Source of the DNA: Stachybotrys elegans
Lineage: Eukaryota; Ascomycota; Sordariomycetes; Hypocreales; Stachybotryaceae
Length of the DNA stretch: 64,000 bases
Direction of reading: 5' to 3'
Assembly (NCBI GenBank): GCA_020746835.1
Contig: JAGPNK010000002.1
Span: forward strand, 1,054,001-1,118,000
The notes beneath the pieces were generated by a model. That model was not told where the DNA came from and ran no database searches. It worked only from the letters and a program-made list of their open reading frames with translations. This document shows positions 42,233 through 52,713 of this stretch, in pieces. A program made the position numbers and the translations under genes. Numbering within the stretch: the stretch's first letter is position 1; every line of letters begins with the position of its first letter.

Positions 42233-43540
42233 TTACAGGAGCTGGAGCAGGCCAGCACCGAGGGCAACGGCGAACACGGCCGAGCTGACCTGGACCATGC
42301 CAGCGGCGTTGTCATCGTCGTCGTCATTGCTGCTGTCGCCGTTGCCATCACCACGGAGGTCCTCACCACCACCCCCACCCTCAAGGGCATCCTCGTTGTT
42401 GCTGGTGCAGGACATCTCACCCTGGATGACGTTGCTGCTCTTGTACTCATCGAAGGGGTTGCAGAACTCGCTGATGTCGGTGGTAGAGGTGACAGTGACG
42501 GAACCACTGACCTGCTCAAGAGCGGGCAGCTCGACCCTACATATATCGTTAGTCATAAGCACGCGCCAGCGAGACAAGGATCAACTCACTCCTCGAAGGT
42601 ACCGAAGAGCAGGACGCTGGAAACACGGGCAAGGCGGGGGAAACCAGTGAGCTCGGTGAAATCAGTGTTGTTCTGAACAGTCAAGTCACCGCGAATGGCG
42701 GTAAGAGCAGGGAAGGAGACGTTGGTCAGAGCGTTGTTGTTGATGAAGGTCAGGGAGTCCTCAACGTTGGTCAGGTTGCGGGCACGGAAAGACTCAAGGC
42801 TGGGGTTGGTGTTGAATCGGATAGAGCCAGCAGTCCTCAGAGAAGGAGCGTCGAAAGAGGCAACGTTGGAGACGCGCAGATCGCTAACGAAGCGGAGATC
42901 GGGCATACTAACGGTAAGGTTGTCGTCACCGTTGCCAGTCAAAGCCATGACACCAGTGACGTTGACCAGCTCCGAGTTGAAGGTTCGCAGACCCTGGTTG
43001 TTGGTGATGGTAAGGACCTCAACGTTGGTGAGACGGAGACCGCTCAGGTCGTTGATGAAAGTGTCAACGATTTCGACGTTGCTGGCCTCGAACGATCCAG
43101 AGTCACCAAAGGTAAGGCCGGTGAGAGAGTTCAGACGCAGCAGGTTGATCGTATCGACGGATCGAAGAGCAGTGAGCTGAACGTTGTTAACGGGGACATC
43201 AACGATATCGAGGCTGCCGCCGATGATTCGAATAGTCGAGCTAGAAATGGAGAGGAGGCCAGAAGCACCAGTGGCGTTCAGGCTACCGGTGATCTCCTCG
43301 GGACCGTTAATCTGGAGATCACCAGTGACATCGCTGTCAATGATGATGTCTCCGCGAACGCGCTCGCAGTCGATGACCTGGCCAGCATTGGCCTGGGTGA
43401 TAGTAATATCATCGTTGCAACGGTTGCGCTGGGCTATTCAATATTAGCAATCGATCGGCGTCTCCTATCGGGATAACCGTACCAGAGACGGCACTGGCGC
43501 TGAGGGCCACGACGGCCGGGATGTACTGGTTGAAACGCAT
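42233..43540 (-). CDS. ECM33: GPI-anchored cell-wall organisation protein Ecm33
   Basis: Wall/plasma-membrane GPI protein needed for wall integrity in fungi. Exons 43540-43483, 43433-42590 and 42536-42233 give 401 aa; introns are 49 and 53 bases. Signal peptide: MRFNQYIPAVVALSASAVSA (1-20). The body is a right-handed series of receptor-L-type leucine-rich segments (ITGSLNATG, SLDIVDVPVNN, LTFINNNALTNVSFP) rich in N-glycosylation sites, with conserved CNDDITIT near the start and ISEFCNPFDEY and GEMSCTSNN near the end. An Asn/Asp-rich linker and a hydrophobic C-terminus give the GPI signal. The first intron falls at the signal-peptide cleavage region, as in related genes. Confidence 0.95.
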
Positions 43541-46500
43541 GGTTGTCTGTTCAGCTATGTTAGCGTCGATCGATCCCGCTTGCTTCGTGCTGATGCAAAG
43601 GCCGAAAATGATGCTGTGGTAGCAGACAACAGTATCAAAATGAGGTATGGCTATCGGGTGCTGTCCAAAAACCGCCGCGTCTCTCGCCGGTTGATGATGT
43701 TGATTGTATTTGTTATGTGCAAGCGTGAGTCGGATGGACGGCTTGACGGGTTCGGATGAAGCAAGCAGATGTGAATATCGGCAGTCACGTTTGTGGTCGT
43801 TGCTGCAATGGCATAAAGCGAGGGAGGGAGGCTGCGATGTTGTTGACGGAGAGGTTTCCAAATCCACTAGGAACCGACAAAGCACACAAATGGCCAAAAC
43901 CAAGGGTGAAACGCGGAAGGGGCGGCCAGGCAACGCGTGAACCAATGATGCAATGTCGAGAGCGAGCAGAGGAGGAGGCCCGAGAACAAGAACGAAGGAC
44001 CAGGGCGAGGGCGAGGAATGAAGCGACTTACTGTTTTGCTTTTTGTCTGCTTCGGTATGGACTTGGGTAGGTAAGAGTAAAATAAAAAAGGGAACTCAAG
44101 TAAAAGCGGTATCACCAATAAAGCGAGCCTGAACGAGTGGCGTGAATTAAAAAAGTTGTAAGGCAACAACGATGGACGTTTGGCAGAGGAGCGAGAGGGA
44201 AGAGAGAAAAAAGAGGAGGACGAAGAAGAAAGGGAGGTGCTTCGAGGAGAGTTTTAGCGGGCCAGCAGTCGCGGCCTCCCACCACAAACAGATAGGTTCC
44301 TAAGGCCGACAAAGGCCCGGCAAGCTCGAATTGACCTCCGGGAGGGCGCTAGAGCCAATTGTGCCTGCGAGCTAGCCAACCTGGTCCCAAAATGGTGCAA
44401 GGGGGGGGAGGCGGGTGTGTGGCCAGTGTGTCCAAGAGTGGCCCAGTGGTGCAAGGTATCCAAGGTACCCGCGGGTCACTCGGCCAGTCCAGCCAGTGCT
44501 CAGTGGCCGCTAGGGGTCAGTGTGCCCAGTTCAGTGCTTCATCCCTCTCATCCTCATCTCCCACGACTCCTAATCACAGCAAAACCTTGAACCGACCCAT
44601 ATCAAGGATCTTGCCAGGGAATGATGCGGGCGTGAGCGTATCTCTGTCTCATCATGGGCGTCCCCCCCTCCATTGCGTGATGCTGATACACAGTACCTCG
44701 TCTCACAACCATCATCTGCCACAGTTCCGCGTCCCTCCTTACCAAGCGATGGTGGAATGCGAATGCGTCCTCGTCGTCCCCCTTCCATCCCCCCACTCCC
44801 CTCCTCATCGTGATGCGATCGTCCTTGGCCCCTTGACTGGCGAGATTGTTCAATGGGCTTTGTATGGAGCTAGTGGCTCATGGCCAGATCCCGGTACATA
44901 GTGGTGCCGGGGTACCGTCTTGTACCTACCCACGCCAGCCTGGTGCCGTTCATTCATCAATGCTTTTCCTTCGCAAGTTTGGTCGTGTCTGGTCTGTTCT
45001 CGCCACGATTCCTCCGGAGCCAAGCCTGCGACAGATAGACTCGGTCTTGCCGCCATGCTTGTGCCGAGAGCTTGGCACAACCCATGATTCATCATGAGGA
45101 TCACGGAGGCCTTGGGCAGTATCTTGAGATCAATCCAATCGTCCAGTCGTCCAGTCGTGCAACTCGATCCCACCTCCAGCTGGGTACCAACATCAACCCG
45201 TCTCTGCCATCTATGTGTGACCCCATGCTTCGGACAGTTCGTGCCGCCTGTGCTATCGACAAGTGGCTGACGACGCGTCTGCGCCGCCTTCATTGGCCAC
45301 AGTCAATGCCCTGGCCAAACCCCCAGTCTTGCGTACGTGACTGGCGAGCTCCCATCCCACAACCCGCAGAGCCCCCCCCCATTCCCACTGGGTGCCGTCG
45401 GTAAGGGTTATTCATCCTCAAGTGCACCTTTCCAAGTTTAGCACTGCCGCTTTATTCTAGTAACATAGTACGGACAGTCTGCGCCTGATATCAGGGCAGG
45501 CCGATGTTCAGACGTGTCATTCGGCATCTACTTGACACACGGGACGGGCAAGGTGTCGCAACCGCATGTGCCCGGGCCTGCCATGGAAGCATGGAAGCCA
45601 CAAGCTTGCGAACCGGGCAGCAAGCAGATCCAGCACAGCAAAACAAACTGTGCTTTGGGAGCCTGTCGATGCACATCGACTCCACAAGTCCGCGACCTAG
45701 ATCGTCATCGCGCATACGTACGTGGTACAGACTCCGTACTCACCGAGAACAGCCAGCTGCGAAGACCAAGGCAAGAATGGCGAAAATCGTCGACGATGAA
45801 ACAAATGGGCATCCGTCCTATGCCGATTCCAATATCCAAGGCACAGCGCCTCGCAAGCTTTGTGCGGGTGCTATCTTTGTGTGAACAGGCTCTGAGACAG
45901 TCAAACCCCCTTTTCCCTTCTGGGAAGCTGTGAGCCCCTTGCTTGTTTTGATGATACCATGCGCATCGGGCCATTTGGGTGGCCAGATGAATTGTTTCCT
46001 GGCAGGCGTCAGAAACTATTGGCCCAGGTATCGGCTTCGTATTCTGGTATTTGGATAGGTATGATTGCAAGCACGGACAAGAACGGGAGCATGGCTCGTT
46101 CTCGCCACCAAGTCAGTCGGCCTTGATTGCTCTACCACACTTTCGTCCCAGAATACCGATTTCTTGCTCCGCCGGCTAAGAATGCTTGGATGGATTTTAC
46201 TTTACCCACTGTGGATCGCTAGCGGCAAATGCCCGCCATCTCAAATCCAGCCTGTCAGGTATTTTCAAGCAAGCAGATGAAAGTCCTCGTATTATTGCCA
46301 TTGCGCGGCTCTCTCGTCCTGAGCCAACACGGCACATCCACAAGCACATGCATCGGCACGCGGTTCCACCGTTATCAAAATCTCGAGACGGTGATGCATG
46401 TTGGTGGGGATAGTTTAATTGTTTGATCAAACCCCCCTGCCCGCCTTGAATTTTGCCATTCCATCCTTCTCCCCTACCCTTTGGGGCGAGTGCATGAATC

Positions 46501-46893
46501 TCCTTGCCGATACGAACCCGTAGTTGATCGGCGAAGCCAAGTTTTGTGCTAATCGTTGATAGGGTACGGTGGTGGTAGTGTGCGGTGCTTTGGTTTCGCG
46601 AGCGAGCCGCTGGCAAATCACGACGGCCATGGCAAGTCTACCGAGGCAATCATGACGTCGGACTGGGTGTGCATGTGTGTGCTCTGGCCGTCAATCCCTT
46701 GCGTGGTGCAATTCTGATGTTTCTGCATGTTCGGCAACCATCCGCCTGGTGTCGTACACGCACGATTGTTCGGCTTGGCATGCATGAAAAGAAGGGCTTG
46801 CAGGTCTACGGGTGCAAACTAATTATTGCTCGTGCTCGCGGGCGACATAACTGTTGCCAGGCGACGCTGCGGAACCCATTGTTCGTTCCCCCC
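43541..46893. other. 3.35-kb intergenic region between ECM33 and the glycosylase
   Basis: The largest gap in the window. It contains the ECM33 promoter/leader, copy 2 of the short dispersed element (44666-44704), a G-run at 44401-44408, and C-runs near 44661 and 45371. ORFs up to 180 codons are present but have no recognisable features. The DNA nearest 46893 is the 3' flank of the glycosylase gene. Confidence 0.55.
44666..44704 (+). repeat. Short dispersed element, copy 2
   Basis: CCCTCCA at 44666-44672, ten unrelated bases, then a 22-base block at 44683-44704 containing GATACACAGTAC. It matches 4096-4134 with the same spacing. The nested inverted repeats that follow copy 1 are not present here. 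Confidence 0.5.
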
Positions 46894-48048
46894 TCATTCC
46901 ATCGTGCTGATGTCCGTCTCTTCTACGCGCCACATATACCACATGAACACGCTTCTGTAGGGGGCGAACTTGCTGGCAATCTCCTCCATGTCCTTTTCCG
47001 ACATGTACTTCCACTTGCCGCCGCCTTTGGCCTTGAGTTTGGCCACATCTCGGCCGACAAAAGCCGCCATTCCTCGCTGAACGCCCAGGTCGCCAACGGA
47101 AAAGACGTCCATGCGCTTCAGCCCGAAACAGGCAAACATCTCGACGGACCACTTGCCCAGTCCTCGGACGGCGATCAGCCGCTCGAAGACCTCCTCATAC
47201 GGGGCATCGCGGAGCAGCTCTGCGCTCAAGTCTCCGTTGCAAAACTTCTCGGCGAGTCCCTTGACATACTCGGCTTTGCGCTGTGACAGGCCTGCTGTTC
47301 GTAGACGCTCGATGGAGCACGCGGCGACTTCAGATGGATGCGGGAAGCGGGATTCGTCGAATAGTGACACGAATTTGGCCTTGATGGACTTTGCTGCTGC
47401 GCCGGATACTTGCTGGGATATGATGCCACTGGCCAGACTCTCAAAGGGGTCGATCTGCTCGGCAAGTCCTTCTGGTGAGAATATGCGGCAGTGGTTTTTC
47501 TCAACGAGGGGTCGCATCCGTTCGTCAACGCTAATAAGGTAATCACACGCGACCTTGAGCAAATTGTCCGTCGTAGTTCTCTTCGCCGGAGCTTTGGATG
47601 GCGATACGGCGTCTGCCTGCCGCTGTGCCACTACTCGCGACGTCTCTGGTGAGAGTAGCGTAGCATTGCTTGCCTCTGGGTGCGCCAGGCGGTTGACGAA
47701 GGCATTGGGGGCCTTGCCCATCTTTGCTGCCGGCTCGGCGATGATACCCACGGCGCTCGGGGTAGGCGTAAGCGGAGGTGGCGCTGGGATGGGGGCTCTG
47801 CGCTTCTTGACTGGCGTCGTCGGCCCGGGTGACGCTGCGCCAGACGGCGCTTTTCTCTTGGCGGCCGGACGGGATGGCGGAGGCGGAGGCGGCATGGCTT
47901 CGGGCTCCTGAGCCTTGGCCGCTTGGCTACTAAGGCGCGATGACCTCCTGGTTGCTGCCATGGCTAGAGTCGATCTGGCTCTGTGTTGGATGTACGACCT
48001 CAAGGCAGAGCTGGGGGCGAGAACGTGAACTGCTGCGAGGCTTCTCAT
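46894..48048 (-). CDS. MAG1: DNA-3-methyladenine glycosylase (HhH-GPD, AlkA/Mag1 type)
   Basis: Base-excision repair enzyme that removes alkylated purines. Single exon, with two in-frame starts: ATG at 48048 (384 aa) and ATG at 47961 (355 aa, MAATRRSSRL). Numbered on the short form, the Pro/Lys-rich N-terminus (1-115) carries basic clusters (KRKAP, KKRRAP) suited to nuclear import. The catalytic domain covers about 130-355: SGIISQQVSGAAA, the helix-hairpin-helix AVRGLGKWSVEMFACFGL, and the catalytic Asp291 in SVGDLGVQ. The 29 extra residues of the long form (MRSLAAVHVLAPSSALRSYI at the start) are Arg-containing and free of acidic residues, like a mitochondrial presequence. The upstream ATG has a poor context (T at -3), the inner one a strong one (G at -3, G at +4). 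Confidence 0.9.
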   Translation of the reverse strand: MRSLAAVHVLAPSSALRSYIQHRARSTLAMAATRRSSRLSSQAAKAQEPEAMPPPPPPSRPAAKRKAPSGAASPGPTTPVKKRRAPIPAPPPLTPTPSAVGIIAEPAAKMGKAPNAFVNRLAHPEASNATLLSPETSRVVAQRQADAVSPSKAPAKRTTTDNLLKVACDYLISVDERMRPLVEKNHCRIFSPEGLAEQIDPFESLASGIISQQVSGAAAKSIKAKFVSLFDESRFPHPSEVAACSIERLRTAGLSQRKAEYVKGLAEKFCNGDLSAELLRDAPYEEVFERLIAVRGLGKWSVEMFACFGLKRMDVFSVGDLGVQRGMAAFVGRDVAKLKAKGGGKWKYMSEKDMEEIASKFAPYRSVFMWYMWRVEETDISTME

Positions 48049-49259
48049 GCAGTGGGCTCTGACTCGTACAATACTCTGGCCCTCTTCGCGTGTGTTTGTT
48101 TTTCCCGTGGCTGTCGATATACCCGGAACCTGAGCGGGTGTTTGTGAGGCTGGATATTTACAAGGCACCGAACGAATGGAGTTATCTGTACGCGCCCTTC
48201 AGGTGTCAACTGCCCATTTCAGCGGGTTGAGAACCGGGGTTGTTGACTAATACGTCATGGAGCTACGCCGTAACGCATCTCTTGGCATTGCTATCAAACA
48301 CAACACAAACAGATAAGATTCATACTGCACGTCGTATAACCAACTGCAGTCGAGCACATGAATGGGAAAGGGACGCAACAAACGCCCGGCAGGCCCCAAC
48401 CAATGGCAAGATTCCAGCTGTCATTTTAGTGATTTACGAGAGGTTACCTTTTCCCGTATTCTGTGTCTGATGTAGGGTAGGTCTCCCCACAGGCATGCAG
48501 CGAGCTACCCGAGCTCAAGCTTCAACGTGATCGAAGCCATGTCGGTGCTGCCCGTATTGGGTGCGCGTCATTTCTCTCGCCGCCATCTGTTTCCCGTACA
48601 ATTGCACATCTACACTTGGAAAACCGGCCTAACGCAGCAAATGCAATACAGTTCTCCCTGATTGTGTTACGAGCCCCATCCAGTCGAGTACCTCAAAGAC
48701 GTTCCCCATACTCGGGCCTACGAGCTAAGACTACCAAGTAGTGAGATACTTGGCCTCGACTTGCCAAGATAGCACAAATCCGGCTTTTGCAGTGGGCATT
48801 GACTTGTACCCCAGCAGTACACTGACGGTTTAAGCTTTTCCCATCCTACCCTGTCCACTGGGTCGTGTCTTTACACACTGCCAGTAGGAGTTGATGGGAA
48901 GCAATCTTGGCTGGATACAGTGTCTCTCCCATCGCGCCCATCCAATTTTGCAGCCAGCGGAACCCGATCCCTTGCGATAGTCGACCTGGCCGATCACCCT
49001 CGTCGACGCCCTCACGTCCTCCTGCGATTAATCCGCGACAGTCACTCGCTTGTGTTCGTCCGTCCTCCAGCGCCCATCCCATCTCCTGAATCAACGCCGA
49101 TCCCAACCCTACTCCCTTGACGCGCAACCGTGGCAAATCCAGTCCCGGCCGAGCCTTCACAGTCGAAAGCTCGGTGTACGGCTTCACGACACTCGGTGCA
49201 GCTGAAACTACCTTCAGTCGATACCGGGCGGCGCAGAGCACCCGCCACGAGAGCTCACC
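48049..49259. other. Divergent intergenic region between the glycosylase (-) and the mannosyltransferase (+)
   Basis: A 1.2-kb shared promoter region. No ORF of note. Bases 49050-49250 are C-rich, likely the leader of the plus-strand gene. Confidence 0.5.
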
Positions 49260-50737
49260 ATGCTTCTCTCCAAGGGCAGCGTCAACTGGAAGGCCGCCAA
49301 GTCGCAGATACCCAACACCAGGGTGATATGGAACTTCCTCACCAGGACACGGTTCCTCCTTCTGGTCGTTGTGGCGTGCATGATCTTGATACTCTGGGGA
49401 GGAATTAGGAGCTCCGCGTCAGATGTGCAGAGGTATGAGCATGCTCCCGTGCATCACATGCAAATCGAGATTGACCGGACGCAACCAGCTTCTACTGCTG
49501 GGGGCCAGCGAAGCCTCCGATGGACATGACGCCGAACGAACACGCAAGGTGGAATGCCCACCTTCAGACGCCCGTCATCTTCAACCACCACGCGCCGCTC
49601 GAGGTCGAAGCGACCACCATCCAACACGTCGACCTAAATCCAATCAACTCGACGCGAAAGGCCATGATCAACGAAGAGAAGATATTGATCCTGACACCCC
49701 TCAAGGATGCGGCGCCATACCTGTCCAAGTACTTTGAGCTTCTCGCCGAGCTGACGTACCCTCACCGACTCATTGACCTCGCCTTCCTCGTTGGCGATTC
49801 CAAGGACGACACCCTGGCCGTCCTTGCTTCCGAACTCGACCGAATCCAGAAGCGGCCGGATCAGATCCCCTTTCGGAGCGCCATGGTCGTGGAGAAGGAC
49901 TTTGGATTCGAACTGAGCCAGAACGTGGAAGAGAGACACAAGTTTGAAGCGCAGGGTCCTCGGCGAAAGGCTATGGGTCGCGCCAGGAACTACCTACTCG
50001 CCACGGCTCTGAAGCCTGACCACTCTTGGGTCTACTGGCGGGACGTTGACATTGTCGAAAACCCTGCCCAGATCATCGAGGACTTTATCGCCCATGACAA
50101 GGATGTTCTCGTACCCAGTATGTCGACAACCTTGCTATCGAATTTGTATAGGATTGACCAAACGTACAGACATCTGGTTTCACCGTTATGAGAAGGGCGT
50201 TGACATTGAGGGACGATGTGAGTGTCGGGCTAGATGAAATTGCGAGTGAGGTAGCTGACAGTTGCAGTCGACTACAACTCATGGGTAGAATCAGACAAGG
50301 GCCGAAAGCTGGCAAACAGCCTGGATAAGGATGTGGTTCTCGCCGAAGGTTTGTCTCATGCCTGCATGTCACAAAGTGTGGCACTGACACTGTGGTACAG
50401 GATACAGAGAATACGACACTGGACGAACCTACATGGCCAGGATGGGAGACTGGCGCAAAGACAAGGATGAGGAGTTGGAGCTCGACGGTATTGGCGGTGT
50501 CAACATTCTCGTCAAGGCTGATGTTCACCGCTCGGGTAGGTTTCTTCCGCGCAGGCAAAGTGCTATTCACTGACATGTGCATGGCCAGGCATCAACTTCC
50601 CCTGCTATGCTTTTGAGAACCAGGCCGAGACGGAAGGCTTCGCGAAGATGGCCAAGCGTGCAGGCTACCAAGTCGTGGGACTGCCAAACTACGTCGTTTG
50701 GCACATCGATACGGACGAGAAGGGCGGAAACGTCTAA
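49260..50737 (+). CDS. MNN9: Golgi alpha-1,6-mannosyltransferase, mannan polymerase Mnn9/Anp1/Van1 family
   Basis: Extends N-glycan outer-chain mannan in the cis-Golgi. Six exons (49260-49432, 49489-50117, 50170-50217, 50268-50348, 50401-50535, 50589-50737) give 404 aa; all five introns are 50-56 bases. A type II signal anchor lies near residues 31-49 (RFLLLVVVACMILILWGGI). The lumenal domain begins around FYCWGPAKPPMDMTP. The metal/nucleotide motif is Asp243-Val-Asp245 in YWRDVDIVENP. Highly conserved blocks follow: NIWFHRYEKG, FDYNSWVESDKGRKLA, EGYREYDTGRTYMARMGDW, GIGGVNILVKADVHRSGI, FENQAETEGFAKMAKRAGY and GLPNYVVWHIDT. Length and DVDIVENP favour Mnn9; Anp1 is the alternative. It acts in the same wall-biogenesis process as Ecm33 and the GH72 enzyme elsewhere in the window. 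Confidence 0.92.
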
Positions 50738-51825
50738 ATTTGCTCGATGCTACGCCCCTGTTACGATTCTTGTTCTCTTTCTTGGTTGTGGGACGTACTC
50801 ATTTGCATCACGTGGGGGTGAATGGCTCGACACAGACACTCTCGTGGCTGTTGCAGCGTCAGATTCGGTGGCCGGATCTTGAGGCGGGCTTGGATACTCG
50901 CCCAACCATCTACGGCCCTATGCTGGACCACGAACATTCCGGAGACACCTCTGTCTCTGCTAGGGTTGGTATCAGCCAGGATTCTTGTCGGATTCAAGAG
51001 GCGCTATCTGGATACTTGAGACACGATGTGAAATTCTGGTTACGAATATTGAAATTGGGAGGCAGCAGCTGAGTTTCAGTATCGATAAACTCACGCTGCT
51101 GGCGAAAATAGATGCAGGAGCTGTGGATGAGGACAAAAGCAGTGTATACCTGGTTATGGATTAGATTATGACAACTACCTATATTTAACGTGTGTCTTTT
51201 GATTTGTGACCTTCTTTCTGAGGGCGTGTACAGGTTGTCCAGGTAGCTATCCATCTTCGCCACTTAACCACAAGTACCTATGCTATGAGTGACGACAAGA
51301 CCCTTAAACTTGTATGTAAAGAATTATTTTGTATTTGAGACTTCATGTAACCTCGTCCCCTACCCTATATCGACCGAGTCAGGGATTGGGCACGCTATCG
51401 GTCCCTCGTGGCCAGTGCCGTCACCTGACACCGGTTAAAGCCCGGCCCAGGCAAGGTGTGCCGTCATCGCCTTGTGAAGGCTACAATGACATGCATAGAA
51501 TGGAAGCCTGGCTGATAACACACGACCACGAGCAACCTTGAACGACGAACCGGGCCGGCAAAGGCAATCAGGCGATCACTTCAGACGTTGCCGTAAGGAC
51601 CACCTGGATTTCGTTTATTCCCCCTAAGCCTATTCGACTACCGTGGCTAATCTTGTCGTTGGGCTGTAGCCTGTACCCCCCACCATAACAGCCCCGGGTG
51701 TGGTGGGAACCTTGTGTTGCCTGTGCAATCTCCCGCAACATCCCAACCCTCGATAAGAAGCACCCGAGCAGCCATCGAGTGGCCGCACATTGCCTATACA
51801 AAACCCCAACGCCTCGACAGACAAG
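50738..51825. other. Intergenic region upstream of SNF7
   Basis: 3' flank of the mannosyltransferase gene and promoter of SNF7. ORFs around 50577-51072 overlap the preceding coding end and are not convincing. An AT-rich stretch lies at 51060-51330. Confidence 0.5.
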
Positions 51826-52713
51826 ATGTGGAACTGGTTCGGCGGCGCGGCAGCGCAGAAGCGCAAAGACAGCCCCAAGAATGCGATCCTCGGGCTGAGG
51901 TCGCAGCTGGACATGCTGCAGAAGAGAGAGAAGCACCTGCAGAACCAGGTGGACGAGCAGGACGCCATCGCGCGCAAGAACGTCAGCACCAACAAGAACG
52001 GTACGAATACTAGACGCTGCCCCCGCGGGGCAAGGGCGAGTGAGCGCGGGCATGATGGCTAACAGAATGATTGATAGCGGCCAAGGCGGCGCTGCGGCGC
52101 AAGAAGGGCCACGAGCACTCTCTGGAACAGACGCTTTCTCAAATCACGACGCTCGAGCAGCAGATCAACGCCATCGAGTCGGCAAACATCAACAGAGAGA
52201 CGCTGGCGGCCATGGAGAAGGCCAGCCAGGCCATGGGTGACATCCACCGCAACCTCACGCCGGAGAAGGTGGACGACATAATGTACGTGACGTGGAGGCA
52301 GGCTCTATGGGAAGGATGTATGGAAGCTGACGGTGTCACCACAGGGAGAAGCTGCGGGATCAAAACGCCCTCAGCGAGGAGATCGTCAACGCCATCGGCA
52401 ACAGCTCCCTCAACGACGCGATCGACGACGAGGCGCTGGAGGACGAGCTGGACCAGCTACAACAGGAGCAGCTCGACGAGCAGATTCTCAAGACGGGCAA
52501 TGTACCAGTCTCGGACGCCGTGCACAAAATGCCGACGGCAGTCACCACAGAACGTACGTACCCACCCCTCTCTCTACACGTTGTAGGATCCGACGGGAAC
52601 TAATCTTCCTTTTTCTTCCCCCGGGAGCAGCTGTATCGAACAAGAAACAAGCCATCGAAGAAGACGACGAGGAGGCCGAGTTCAGGAAGCTGCAAGCCGA
52701 GATGGCCATGTAA
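51826..52713 (+). CDS. SNF7: ESCRT-III subunit Snf7/Vps32
   Basis: Filament-forming core of ESCRT-III, acting on endosomal membranes in multivesicular-body sorting. Exons 51826-52000, 52078-52282, 52345-52553 and 52631-52713 give 223 aa; introns are 77, 62 and 77 bases. MWNWFGG starts the membrane-inserting N-terminus, followed by the basic helices alpha-1/2 (LRSQLDMLQKREKHLQNQ; AAKAALRRKKGHE), with LEQQINAIESANINRETLAA and TPEKVDDIMEKLRDQN further on. The acidic C-terminus ends EEAEFRKLQAEMAM, a MIM1-type motif for Vps4. In pH-responsive fungi Snf7 also serves the Rim/Pal signalling path. The hydrophobic and basic N-terminal features and length (usual 220-240) all fit. Confidence 0.95.

Noticed and set aside
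46585..47286. 233-codon plus-strand ORF
   Set aside because: It overlaps the glycosylase catalytic domain in antisense and has no recognisable features.
50698..51072. 124-codon plus-strand ORF after the mannosyltransferase
   Set aside because: It begins inside the last exon in another frame and continues into the 3' flank without any recognisable motif.
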